This document shows, piece by piece, positions 1-8,363 of a stretch of DNA of 64,000 bases. Numbering within the stretch: position 1 is the first letter of the stretch; the number at the start of each line of letters is the position of its first letter. Origin of the DNA: an uncultured Clostridia bacterium (lineage in GTDB: Bacteria > Bacillota > Clostridia > Oscillospirales > Oscillospiraceae); NCBI GenBank assembly GCA_930990965.1, contig CAKNRQ010000002.1, positions 62,001-126,000 of the forward strand. Reading direction: 5' to 3'. Below the pieces are notes generated by a model. The model saw nothing but the letters and a program-made list of their open reading frames with translations, ran no database searches and was not told where the DNA came from. A program made the translations under genes and the position numbers.

Positions 1-2
1 GC

Positions 3-725
3 ATGTCGATGGCTGACATTCTCGCCACCCTTTACTTTGACGAAATGAAAATCGACCCCGCCAACCCCAACTGGCCTGAGCGCGACCGCTTTGTACTCTC
101 CAAGGGCCACGCCTGCCCCATACTGTACGCCGCCCTGGCGCGCAAGGGCTACTTCCCGCTTGAGGAGCTCAAGGGCCTGCGTTCCCTCGGCAGCTTCCTG
201 CAGGGCCACCCCGACATGAAGAAGACCCCCGGTATCGACACCACTTCCGGCTCCCTGGGCAACGGCGTCGCCATTGGCACCGGCATGGCTCTGGGCTGCA
301 GGATGCAGGGCATTGACAACTACGTCTACGTCATCGTCGGCGACGGCGAAGAAGAGGAAGGCATCATCTGGGAGGCCGCCATGGCCGCCGCGAAGTTCAA
401 CCTCGGCCGTCTGATAGTTTTCGCCGACCTGAACAACCACCAGTCCGGCGGCAGGGTCACAGAGCTGAGCAGCCTGTATCCCGTGCAGGACAAGTGGGAA
501 GCTTTCCACTGGCATGTGCAGAGCATTGACGGCCACGACATAGCCGCCATAAAGAACGCGATTGCCGAGGCCAAGAAGGTCACCGACAAGCCGTCCCTGA
601 TCGCCTGCAAGACCCTCAAGGGCAAGAACATCCCCTACATGGAGGACAACAACGCCTGGCACAAGAGGGTTCCCACTGATGAAGAAGTCGAGATAGCCCG
701 CGAGGCTCTCAAGGACAAGATGTGA
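3..725 (+). CDS. Transketolase, N-terminal (TPP-binding) subunit, 5' truncated
   Basis: This is the thiamine-diphosphate-binding half of a split transketolase, which moves two-carbon ketol units between sugar phosphates together with the C-terminal subunit encoded next. The TPP/Mg signature is visible: GDG near residue 112, about 28 residues, then the DLNN asparagines. The HPD and TSGSLGNG segments typical of the family are also present. Split N-subunits are usually about 270-280 residues, while 240 are seen here and the reading frame enters the window at its first bases, so roughly 35 N-terminal residues lie upstream. The downstream subunit starts 15 bases after this stop codon. The IlvD-like and PanE-like genes that follow suggest a dedicated sugar or sugar-acid pathway rather than the general pentose phosphate pathway; that is inference. 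Confidence 0.93.
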   Translation: MSMADILATLYFDEMKIDPANPNWPERDRFVLSKGHACPILYAALARKGYFPLEELKGLRSLGSFLQGHPDMKKTPGIDTTSGSLGNGVAIGTGMALGCRMQGIDNYVYVIVGDGEEEEGIIWEAAMAAAKFNLGRLIVFADLNNHQSGGRVTELSSLYPVQDKWEAFHWHVQSIDGHDIAAIKNAIAEAKKVTDKPSLIACKTLKGKNIPYMEDNNAWHKRVPTDEEVEIAREALKDKM

Positions 726-739
726 GGAGGCGCAGCGAA

Positions 740-1681
740 ATGACTACTAAGAGCACACGTGAAGCCGCGATGCAGGCCATTCAGGAGCTTGCCCGCCAGG
801 ATGAGAAGATAGTTATAATCTCCCCCGACGCAGTTGCCGCCGCCAGGGCCACCAAGTTCCGCGAAGAGTTCCCCGACCGCGTCATCGAAGTCGGTATAGC
901 CGAGCAGGACGCCGTCGATATAGCGGCCGGCCTCGCCACCACCGGTATGAAGCCCATCGTCGTCTCCTACGCCGGCTTCCTCACCATGAGGGCCTGCGAG
1001 ATGATCCGCACTTTCGTCGCCTACCCCGGCCTGAACGTCAAGCTGATCGGCCTCAACGGCGGTATGCTCGGCGGCGAGCGCGAGGGTGTCACCCACCAGT
1101 TCTACGAAGATGTCGGCATCATGCGCAGCATGCCCGGCGTGAAGATAATCTGCCCCGCCGACGCGCAGCAGGCTTATCTCGCCGCTAAGGCCATGATGGA
1201 AGTTGACGGTCCCGTCTACCTGCGTCTGGGCAGCGGCCGCGAGCCCGAAGTCTTCCCCGAAGGCACCCCCTTCGAGTTTGGCAAGATCCGTGAGGTCAAG
1301 AGCTATGGCAACGACGTGGCCATCTTCGCCACCGGCTTCATTATGAACCGCGCCATTGAGGCCCTTGAGCAGCTCCACAACGAAGGTGTGAACGGCGTTC
1401 TCGTGGACGTCTCCACCATCAAGCCCCTGGACAGCGCCGGTGTGGCCGACGTGCTGCGCCGCACCAACTGCGCCGTGGCCGTTGAGGACCACAACTTCTA
1501 CGGCGGCATGTCCAGCGCCATCTGCGAAGTTGCCTGCCACTTCCACCCCAGCAAGGTGCGCCGTCTCGGCCTGAGGGACGTCTATCCGCGCAGCGGCAAG
1601 GCCGCCGAACTGCTCGACGCCTACGGCCTGTCCGTCCAGGACATAGTTGACGCCGCCAAGGACGCCATGGTAAAGGAGTAA
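740..1681 (+). CDS. Transketolase, C-terminal (pyrimidine-binding) subunit
   Basis: This is the second half of the split transketolase, with the pyrimidine-binding domain (residues about 1-180) and the C-terminal transketolase domain (about 190-310). The family pattern [20 protein letters not shown] contains the catalytic glutamate region. I chose the ATG at 740 because GAGGAGG sits nine bases upstream; a GTG at 722 would overlap the previous gene's stop and has no ribosome binding site. At 313 residues the length is normal for a C-subunit. It is co-transcribed with the N-subunit and is followed seven bases later by the IlvD-like gene. A 1-deoxyxylulose-5-phosphate synthase-like role is less likely because the N-subunit is separate and transketolase-like. 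Confidence 0.93.
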   Translation: MTTKSTREAAMQAIQELARQDEKIVIISPDAVAAARATKFREEFPDRVIEVGIAEQDAVDIAAGLATTGMKPIVVSYAGFLTMRACEMIRTFVAYPGLNVKLIGLNGGMLGGEREGVTHQFYEDVGIMRSMPGVKIICPADAQQAYLAAKAMMEVDGPVYLRLGSGREPEVFPEGTPFEFGKIREVKSYGNDVAIFATGFIMNRAIEALEQLHNEGVNGVLVDVSTIKPLDSAGVADVLRRTNCAVAVEDHNFYGGMSSAICEVACHFHPSKVRRLGLRDVYPRSGKAAELLDAYGLSVQDIVDAAKDAMVKE

Positions 1682-1688
1682 TAAGCAA

Positions 1689-3377
1689 ATGCTCAACAGC
1701 GAAAAGATATATTGCGGCGTAGAACACGCCGACGCCCGCAGCCTTCTGTACGCCACCGGCCACCTGCCTGAGAACATCGGCAGGAAGCCCCTCATCGGCG
1801 TTGTCAACACCTTCAACGAGATAGTCCCCGGTCACTTCCATCTGCGCGGCATCGCCGACGCGGCGAAGCAGGGCGTGCTGATGGCCGGCGGCGTCCCCGT
1901 CGAGTTCCCCGCCATCGCTATCTGCGACGGCATCACCATGGCCCACAAGGGCATGATGTACCCCCTGCCCAGCCGTGAGCTGATAGCCGACAGCATAGAG
2001 TCCATGACCATGGCCCACGCTCTCGACGGTCTGGTGCTCGTCGTCAGCTGCGACAAAACCGTCCCCGGCGCCCTGATGGCTGCGGCCAGGCTGAACGTGC
2101 CCTCCATCGTCATCAGCGGCGGTCCGATGCCCACCGGCCACTACCGCGGCGAAGTCTCCGACTACAGCGCGTGTATTGAGACCGTCGGCAAGGTCCACAA
2201 CGGCGACATGACCCCCGAAGAGCAGGAAGAGCTCACCCAGCACTGCTGCCCGGGCTGCGGCTCCTGCTCCGGCATGTTCACCGCTAACTCCATGAACTGC
2301 CTGGCCGAGGCTCTGGGTATGGCCCTGCCCGGCAACGGCACCATCCCCTCCTACTACGGCGAGCGTCTGGGTCTGGCCAAGCGTGCCGGCATGCGCGCCG
2401 TCAAGATGGTGGAGGAAAACCTGCGTCCGCGCGACATCATGACCGAGGCTGCTTTCGCCAACGCCATCCACGTTGACATGGCCATCGCCGGTTCCACCAA
2501 CACCACCCTGCACCTGCCCGCCATTGCCAACGAGCTCGGCATTCCTCTGCCGCTCAAGACCTTCGACGAGATAAGCAAGACCACCCCGAACCTCTGCCAC
2601 ATCAGCCCGAACGGCCATCACCACATGGATGACCTCTATCGTGCCGGCGGTATCTACGCCGTCATGAACGAGCTCAACAAAAAGGAAGGCATGCTCGACA
2701 CCGGCTGCATGACCGTCGCCGGCAAGACTCTCGGCGAGCTTCTGCCCGGCCATGACGTGCGCGACTACACCGTCATCCGTCACATCGACGATCCTTACAG
2801 CGCTCAGGGCGGCCTGGCCGTTCTGTTCGGCAACCTCGCCCCCATGGGCTGCGTCGTAAAAGCCGCTGCCGTCGCCGAGAAGATGATGAAGCACACCGGC
2901 CGCGCCCGTGTCTTCAACTACATGGAGGACGCCACCCAGGCCATACTCGACGGCAAGATTGTCCCGGGCGACATGGTCGTCATCAAGTGCGAGGGCCCGA
3001 AGGGCGGCCCCGGCATGCGTGAGATGCTCTCTCCCACCGCCGCCATCGTCGGCAAGGGCCTCGGCGAGACCGTCTCCCTGCTGACTGACGGACGTTTCTC
3101 CGGCGCCACCCGCGGCGCGGCCATCGGCCACGTCTCTCCGGAGGCCATGGAGGGCGGCGTGTTCGCGGTCATTGAGGATGGCGACACCATCACCGTCGAT
3201 ATCCCCAACCGCACCATCAACCTCAATGTAGACGACGAGACCCTCGCCAAGCGTCAGGCCGAGTGGAAGCGCCCGCCGCTCAAGGTCAAGTCCGGCTACC
3301 TGGTCAAGTACTGCAACAGTGTGTCCTCTGCCGCCACCGGCGCTGTGACCACCACCTACTGCGAAGGCGCTTTCTGA
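1689..3377 (+). CDS. ilvD: Dihydroxy-acid dehydratase (IlvD/Edd family)
   Basis: This enzyme dehydrates 2,3-dihydroxy acids, or sugar acids, to 2-keto acids using an iron-sulfur cluster. The residues VPGHFHL near 46-52 follow the E. coli-type [4Fe-4S] IlvD pattern and not the PCN pattern of [2Fe-2S] enzymes. Further family marks are SCDKTVPG at about 120-127 and [17 protein letters not shown] at about 186-202; the C-terminal GGPGMREM and TDGRFSG motifs complete it. The 562 residues match the family length. It lies in the same transcription unit as the split transketolase and a PanE-like reductase, with no other branched-chain amino-acid genes nearby. The substrate could therefore be dihydroxyisovalerate or a sugar acid such as a gluconate or xylonate; sequence alone does not decide. 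Confidence 0.87.
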   Translation: MLNSEKIYCGVEHADARSLLYATGHLPENIGRKPLIGVVNTFNEIVPGHFHLRGIADAAKQGVLMAGGVPVEFPAIAICDGITMAHKGMMYPLPSRELIADSIESMTMAHALDGLVLVVSCDKTVPGALMAAARLNVPSIVISGGPMPTGHYRGEVSDYSACIETVGKVHNGDMTPEEQEELTQHCCPGCGSCSGMFTANSMNCLAEALGMALPGNGTIPSYYGERLGLAKRAGMRAVKMVEENLRPRDIMTEAAFANAIHVDMAIAGSTNTTLHLPAIANELGIPLPLKTFDEISKTTPNLCHISPNGHHHMDDLYRAGGIYAVMNELNKKEGMLDTGCMTVAGKTLGELLPGHDVRDYTVIRHIDDPYSAQGGLAVLFGNLAPMGCVVKAAAVAEKMMKHTGRARVFNYMEDATQAILDGKIVPGDMVVIKCEGPKGGPGMREMLSPTAAIVGKGLGETVSLLTDGRFSGATRGAAIGHVSPEAMEGGVFAVIEDGDTITVDIPNRTINLNVDDETLAKRQAEWKRPPLKVKSGYLVKYCNSVSSAATGAVTTTYCEGAF

Positions 3378-3425
3378 GCCTCACGGCGGGAAGATACAGA
3401 ATTTAATAGAGGGGATTGACTTATC

Positions 3426-4382
3426 ATGAAAATTGCATTGGTAGGCTGCGGCGCTGCTGGCAGCGTCTTCGCCGGCTATCTCAGGAAGGGCGGCGCCGAT
3501 ATAACGCTCGTCGATATGTACAAGGAGCACATGGACAAGATAGCGAAGGACGGTCTGGACTTCATTATCTACCCCGACACCAAGTACCACCTCGACGGCT
3601 TCAAGACCGCCTACAACGCCGACAACATCGGCACCATGGATATCGTCATCTTCATCACCAAGGCCACACAGCTTGACGGCGCCGTCCAGACGGCCATGCC
3701 CTGCATCGGCGACAACACCGTCGTCTGCTCCCTGATAAATGGCCTGGGTAACGACGACATCCTGCTCAAGTACTTCCCCGGCAACCGTATTCTCGTCGGC
3801 TCCGGCGCTCTGGGCACCGCCCTGCAGGGCCCCGGCTGCTGCGTGAGCACCGAGGTTGAGGGCACGCTCGTCCACTTCGGCGCCATTGAAAACGGCCCGC
3901 TGACCGACGCTGCCGGAAAGCACCTCCAGGAGCTCTTCAACGCCGGCGGCTGCCGCGCCGAGTTCAACGAGGATGACCGTCCTAACATCTGGAAGAAAGT
4001 CATCATCAATTGCACCGTCAACACCGTCTGCGCCCTGCTCCGTCTGAAGATCTACCAGGTCGCCGAAGATCCCTGGGGCATGGAGCTCTACCGCGGCGTC
4101 GTGCGCGAGGCCTGCGCCATCGCCACTGCCAAGGGCGTTCCCTTCGACCCCGTCGAGTTTGAGAACACCCACCTGAAGAACTTCATCGACAACATGGGCG
4201 ACTACTACCCGTCCATGGCCCAGGATATGCTCTTCAACTACCGCCAGACTGAGATAGACGTTCTCAACGGCAAACTCTGTGAGTACGGCAAGCAGTTCGG
4301 CATTCCCACTCCCGTCAACGATGTCCTAACCGTCATGGTGAAGGCCATCCAGGGCAATTACGACAAGCAGTACCTCAAATAA
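3426..4382 (+). CDS. Ketopantoate reductase-like oxidoreductase (ApbA/PanE family)
   Basis: This is a predicted NAD(P)H-dependent reductase of the 2-dehydropantoate 2-reductase family. The N-terminal Rossmann fold begins with GCGAAGS at residues 8-14. The C-terminal helical domain carries NIWKKVIINCTVN near residue 190, which includes the conserved lysine-asparagine pair of PanE. The 318 residues are typical. It is preceded by AGAGGGGATTG, is 48 bases from the dehydratase, and is the last gene before a strong terminator. PanE paralogues often act on other 2-keto acids; no panB, panC or panD is present here, so a catabolic role with the IlvD-like product is plausible but unproven. Confidence 0.85.
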   Translation: MKIALVGCGAAGSVFAGYLRKGGADITLVDMYKEHMDKIAKDGLDFIIYPDTKYHLDGFKTAYNADNIGTMDIVIFITKATQLDGAVQTAMPCIGDNTVVCSLINGLGNDDILLKYFPGNRILVGSGALGTALQGPGCCVSTEVEGTLVHFGAIENGPLTDAAGKHLQELFNAGGCRAEFNEDDRPNIWKKVIINCTVNTVCALLRLKIYQVAEDPWGMELYRGVVREACAIATAKGVPFDPVEFENTHLKNFIDNMGDYYPSMAQDMLFNYRQTEIDVLNGKLCEYGKQFGIPTPVNDVLTVMVKAIQGNYDKQYLK

Positions 4383-4395
4383 GCACCTCCATTTG

Positions 4396-4429
4396 AAGCG
4401 CCCGCGCCCATTCCGGCACGGGCGCTTTT
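4396..4429 (+). terminator. Intrinsic terminator after PanE-like gene
   Basis: The arms AAGCGCCCG and CGGGCGCTT form a GC-rich stem with a short loop, followed by TTTT. It closes the transketolase-ilvD-panE unit. The rest of the interval to 4740 is AT-rich; I see a promoter near its end but no convincing gene. Confidence 0.85.
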
Positions 4430-4651
4430 GTATATTGCAGCTCGCAAAATGTATATATTCAGTTTTCAATGAATATTTTCCTTTTTACACCTTTTCGTGC
4501 GCCTTCTGTATCTACTTTACACTGTGCTTAGCCTTTTGGGCTTTGACAGTGTGCAAGTCTTTATATGAAGGTGTAACTTTTTTGGAGTGGCACGCGCTCT
4601 TTTCGTCAATTATGCCAAATGCTTTGCTAAATCTATGTTAAAATTAGCTGT

Positions 4652-4688
4652 CAAGTAACTTGCACAACTTTATTCAAAATTGTATAAT
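4652..4688 (+). promoter_or_regulatory. Promoter of the peptide transporter operon, with palindrome
   Basis: TTGCAC at 4660-4665 and TATAAT at 4683-4688 are separated by 17 bases, a good sigma-A promoter about 50 bases before the transporter lipoprotein. The 11-base palindrome CAAGT-A-ACTTG (4652-4662) overlaps the -35 element and could be a repressor operator; the regulator is unknown. Confidence 0.75.
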
Positions 4689-4740
4689 TATATCGAATTA
4701 CCGTCAGGGTAAGACTTCAGATAAGTTAGGAGAAAACGAA

Positions 4741-6342
4741 ATGAAGAAACTGCTCAGCCTTGTGCTTGCGCTGGCCATGGTGTTCTGCCTAGCTGCCTGC
4801 GGCGAAAGTTCCGGCGACGGCACGACTGCTTCTGCCAGTCCCGCCGACAACAAGATTCTTTATCACACCACCAACACCGAGCCCTACATAACGCTCGACC
4901 CGAGCACTGAATACTCCAACGGTATCATGGTGCTGCAGAATGTCTATGAGACTCTGACCCGCTACAACCCGGAAACCGGCGAAGTCGATCCTCTGCTGGC
5001 CACCGAGTGGAGCAGCAATGATGACGGTACCGTCTGGGTCTTCCAGCTGCGCGATGACGTCACCTTCCACGACGGCACTCAGATGACTTCCCAGCAGGTC
5101 GTCAACTCCATCACCCGCACGATGGAGCTTGGCCAGGGCGGCGCCTATATATGGGATGCCGTGCTCGAGAGCAACGGTGGCAAAATTGAGGCCACCGGCG
5201 ACTACGAGGTCACCATCACCTGCGGCTATCCCGCAGCCATGGACCTCATCACCAGCGCCGGCTACGCTGCCTACATCATGAGCGATTCCGTCATTGAGCA
5301 GACCACCGAATGGTTCAATGAAGGCAACGACGGCGGCACCGGTCCCTACACCATAGCTCAGGCCAGCGGCGACACCGTAGTGCTCAGGGCCTATGAGGAT
5401 TACCGCGGCGGCTGGACTGACGACCAGTACAAGAACGTCATGATTCGCCAGGTGCCCGAATCCAGCGCACGCCGTCAGATGCTCGAGACCGGTGAGTGCC
5501 AAATTTCCGGCGACTTCTCTGCTACTGACCTTGCCGCTCTCAAGGAAGAGACCGATATCGTCTACACCGAGCAGTTTGAAACCTTCAATAACATAGTAAT
5601 GTTCCTCAACACCCAGACCTACCCCTGCAACAACGCCGACTTCCGTCGCGCTTTGGCTTACGCCTTCCCCTATGAGGAGACCGTCACCAGCATTCTCAAC
5701 GGAAACGCGCAGCAGTCTGTGGGCATGGTTCCCGAAGGACTGTGGGGCCACTCCGACGAGATTATGCAGTACACCTGCGATATGGACAAGGCCGCTGAAT
5801 ATCTCGAGCTCTCCGGCGTTGATCCCTCCACCGTCTCCCTCACCGTCACCTATATAAGCAGCTATGACGAGTACGCCAGTGCGCTGCAAATATTCCAGGC
5901 CAACCTCCGTCAGCTCGGTATAGACCTCGAGCTGCGCGGCATGGAGTGGGACCAGCAGTGGGCCCAGGCTCAGAACACTAACCCTGAGGACCGTCAGGAC
6001 CTCTTTGTGTTCATCTGGTGGCCTGATTATCCCGATCCTGTGAGCTGGTTCCAGAGCCTGCTTCACAGCGAGGACAACATAGTTTACAACCTGTCCTACC
6101 TCAACGATCCCGAGCTTGACGCTCTCATCGACAGCGCCATCTCTAAGACCGTCACCGACCGTGAAGGCGCCGAGGCCGACTATATAGCTGCCCAGCAGAT
6201 AGTTGCCGAGAACGCCTACGTCCTCAACCTCTACGACCAGATGCACACCTTTGTCGTAAGCAACACCATACAGGGCGTTGCCGAGAACCCTGCCTACTCC
6301 CAGGCCATTCAGTACTACAACGTGACAACCGTAGCGGAATAA
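4741..6342 (+). CDS. Oligopeptide/dipeptide ABC transporter substrate-binding lipoprotein
   Basis: This is a solute-binding protein of the SBP_bac_5 (DppA/OppA) family that captures the transported substrate outside the membrane. A lipoprotein signal peptide is clear: a charged start, a hydrophobic stretch and the lipobox LAAC, with Cys at residue 20. The family pattern YETLTRYNPETGEVDPLLATEW and a C-terminal YNLSYLNDPELDALIDSA segment are present. I chose ATG 4741 because TTAGGAG lies at the proper distance; an upstream ATG at 4660 would put non-signal residues in front. At 533 residues it is normal. Matching permeases and ATPase follow. Substrate class is peptide-like by family; the DUF917 and peptidase genes downstream agree with a small peptide or cyclic amide. 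Confidence 0.93.
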   Translation: MKKLLSLVLALAMVFCLAACGESSGDGTTASASPADNKILYHTTNTEPYITLDPSTEYSNGIMVLQNVYETLTRYNPETGEVDPLLATEWSSNDDGTVWVFQLRDDVTFHDGTQMTSQQVVNSITRTMELGQGGAYIWDAVLESNGGKIEATGDYEVTITCGYPAAMDLITSAGYAAYIMSDSVIEQTTEWFNEGNDGGTGPYTIAQASGDTVVLRAYEDYRGGWTDDQYKNVMIRQVPESSARRQMLETGECQISGDFSATDLAALKEETDIVYTEQFETFNNIVMFLNTQTYPCNNADFRRALAYAFPYEETVTSILNGNAQQSVGMVPEGLWGHSDEIMQYTCDMDKAAEYLELSGVDPSTVSLTVTYISSYDEYASALQIFQANLRQLGIDLELRGMEWDQQWAQAQNTNPEDRQDLFVFIWWPDYPDPVSWFQSLLHSEDNIVYNLSYLNDPELDALIDSAISKTVTDREGAEADYIAAQQIVAENAYVLNLYDQMHTFVVSNTIQGVAENPAYSQAIQYYNVTTVAE

Positions 6343-6362
6343 ATCTGCTGCCAGGAAAATTA

Positions 6363-6392
6363 CAGCACTCCCGGTCAAACCCGGGAGTGCTG
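6363..6392 (+). promoter_or_regulatory. Stem-loop between binding protein and permeases
   Basis: CAGCACTCCCGG and CCCGGGAGTGCTG pair around a short loop, with no T-run after the stem. Its position just after the binding-protein gene fits an mRNA 3'-end stabiliser or partial attenuator that lets the lipoprotein be made in excess over the membrane subunits. Confidence 0.7.
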
Positions 6393-6442
6393 CTTGGCGC
6401 TTATTTGAGCGCAAAGAGACCCTAGAGTGAGGTGCCTGCCCC

Positions 6443-7453
6443 GTGTTAAAGTACATTGTAAAGAGGATACTCAGCAGCATACTCGTGCTGTTGGGCGTCG
6501 TCACCATCACTTTCTTCATATCGCGCGTCCTGCCCAGCAACCCTGAGGTGCGGTGGGCTGGTCAGCGTGCCACCGAGGAACAGCTTGAACAGGCTCGTAT
6601 TGAGCTCGGCCTGGACAAATCACTCCCCGAGCAATATATAATCTACCTCGGCGACCTTTTGCAGGGTGATCTGGGCAAAAGCCTCAATAACCACCAGCCC
6701 GTAACGGAAGAGCTCGCGCGCTATGTTCCTGCCACGCTTGAGCTTGTAATTCTGGCTTTTTTGTTTGCCATAATTATTGGCATACCGCTGGGCATATACT
6801 CAGCAAAGAAGAAAGACAAGCTGTTAGACCACTGTAGCCGTATCTTCTCTATCGGCGCGGTCTCTCTGCCCACGTTCTGGGTAGCTCTGTTCCTTCAGCT
6901 CATCTTTTACAAGATTCTCAATATGCTGCCAATCGGCGGCCGCCTGAGCGTTGAAGCTACAATATTCTCCGATGTCCCCAGCATAACCGGCATGCTGCTG
7001 GTAGACACTCTGCTCACCGGGCAGCTTGACCTGTTTGTTGACGCATTCCGTCACATTCTGCTGCCCTGCATAACCATTTCGCTCTATCCGATAGGCCTTG
7101 TGTCCCGCATGACGCGCAGCGCGCTGCTGGAGATACTTGGCGAGGACTACATAACCGCCGGACGCAGCTACGGCCTGAGCGATACCAAGATGCTCTGGAA
7201 GTACGCGCTCAAAAACAGCGTGGGCACTACGGCCACCGACGTGGCCCTGTCCATGGGCTATACTCTGACAAACACCTTCCTGGTCGAAGCCATATTCTCG
7301 TGGCCGGGCATAGGAAGTTACATCTCCAACGCCGTCACCACCCTCGACTACAACGCCATCATAGGCGTCACGCTCTTCGGCGCTGTGTGCTATATAGTTT
7401 TGAATCTGATTGCTGACATTTTCGTGGCTTCCGACCCGAGAGTCAGGCTTTAA
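6443..7453 (+). CDS. Peptide ABC transporter permease (DppB-like)
   Basis: This is a six-helix inner-membrane permease subunit of the DppB/OppB family. It starts with MLKYIVKRILSSI and contains the family segments LGLDKSLPEQY, GDLGKS and LVSRMTRSALLEILGEDYITAGRSYG, the last being the EAA loop that docks the ATPase. The start is GTG at 6443, about nine bases after GTGAGGTG. The 336 residues are normal. It is followed after 15 bases by the second permease. Confidence 0.92.
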   Translation: MLKYIVKRILSSILVLLGVVTITFFISRVLPSNPEVRWAGQRATEEQLEQARIELGLDKSLPEQYIIYLGDLLQGDLGKSLNNHQPVTEELARYVPATLELVILAFLFAIIIGIPLGIYSAKKKDKLLDHCSRIFSIGAVSLPTFWVALFLQLIFYKILNMLPIGGRLSVEATIFSDVPSITGMLLVDTLLTGQLDLFVDAFRHILLPCITISLYPIGLVSRMTRSALLEILGEDYITAGRSYGLSDTKMLWKYALKNSVGTTATDVALSMGYTLTNTFLVEAIFSWPGIGSYISNAVTTLDYNAIIGVTLFGAVCYIVLNLIADIFVASDPRVRL

Positions 7454-7468
7454 GGGAGGGGCCGCATA

Positions 7469-8353
7469 ATGAATAGCTTTGTTCAAACTATGAAGCCCCG
7501 TATCCGGAGCTTCAGGGAGAGCATGTACCTGCTGGCCAGGAACAAGCTCAGCCTTTTTGCACTTATCATACTCGTCATTCTCGTTCTAGGTGCTATTTTT
7601 GCCCCTTATATAGTCCCGTACCCCGAGGATTTCTATGACGCCGTACACACTAATGAGCAGCTTCTGCCGCCCAGTGCGGAGCACTGGATGGGCACGGATG
7701 AGCTCGGCCGCGACATCTTCAGCCGCGTTGTCTACGGCGCCCGCATTTCTCTGACTGCGGCGCTTGCCGCCGTGGGCCTATCCCTGCTCATCGGCATCCC
7801 CCTCGGCGCTATCGCCGGCAGCTTTGGCGGCTGGGTTGACAACGTGATCATGCGTATCACCGACGTATTTTTGAGCTTCCCTCCCCTGCTGCTGGCTATC
7901 GCAATGGTCGCACTGCTGGGCAGCAGCCTCAATAACGCCGTCCTGGCCATAGCGCTGTCCTGGTGGCCCTGGTATACTCGCCTGATACGCGGCCAGGCCA
8001 TCTCCGTCAAGGAGCGCAAGTTTGTCCAGGCCGCCGAAACCATAGGCACTTCGCGTGCCAGGATTATCTTCAAGCACATTATCCCGAACTGCATCAGCCC
8101 CGTCATCGTGCAGGCCTCCATGGATATAGGCGGCGTCATACTCACAGTTGCCAGCCTGTCCTTCCTCGGCTTGGGCGCACAACTGCCCACTCCCGAATGG
8201 GGCCTTATGATTTCCACTGGACGGCGCTTCTTCCCCGACAGCTGGTGGTACTGCATTTTCCCGGGCATAGCCATCTTCATCACCGTGCTGTGCTTCAACC
8301 TCCTGGGCGACGCTATCCGCGAGATACTCGACCCCAAGACTCGTAAGAACTGA
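7469..8353 (+). CDS. Peptide ABC transporter permease (DppC-like)
   Basis: This is the second membrane subunit of the same importer. After an N-terminal helix (residues about 25-48) comes the diagnostic WMGTDELGRDIFSRVVYGARISL segment, then five further helices and the EAA loop region around VQAAETIGTSRARIIFKHIIPN. The 294 residues are typical of DppC/OppC. The start has GGGAGGGG upstream. The ATPase gene begins ten bases after its stop. Confidence 0.92.
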   Translation: MNSFVQTMKPRIRSFRESMYLLARNKLSLFALIILVILVLGAIFAPYIVPYPEDFYDAVHTNEQLLPPSAEHWMGTDELGRDIFSRVVYGARISLTAALAAVGLSLLIGIPLGAIAGSFGGWVDNVIMRITDVFLSFPPLLLAIAMVALLGSSLNNAVLAIALSWWPWYTRLIRGQAISVKERKFVQAAETIGTSRARIIFKHIIPNCISPVIVQASMDIGGVILTVASLSFLGLGAQLPTPEWGLMISTGRRFFPDSWWYCIFPGIAIFITVLCFNLLGDAIREILDPKTRKN

Positions 8354-8363
8354 GGTGCGGGAC

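Noticed and set aside
4393..4641. 82-codon frame in the gap before the peptide transporter
   Set aside because: It begins in a terminator hairpin, has no ribosome binding site and shows Phe/Cys-rich composition of AT-rich non-coding DNA.
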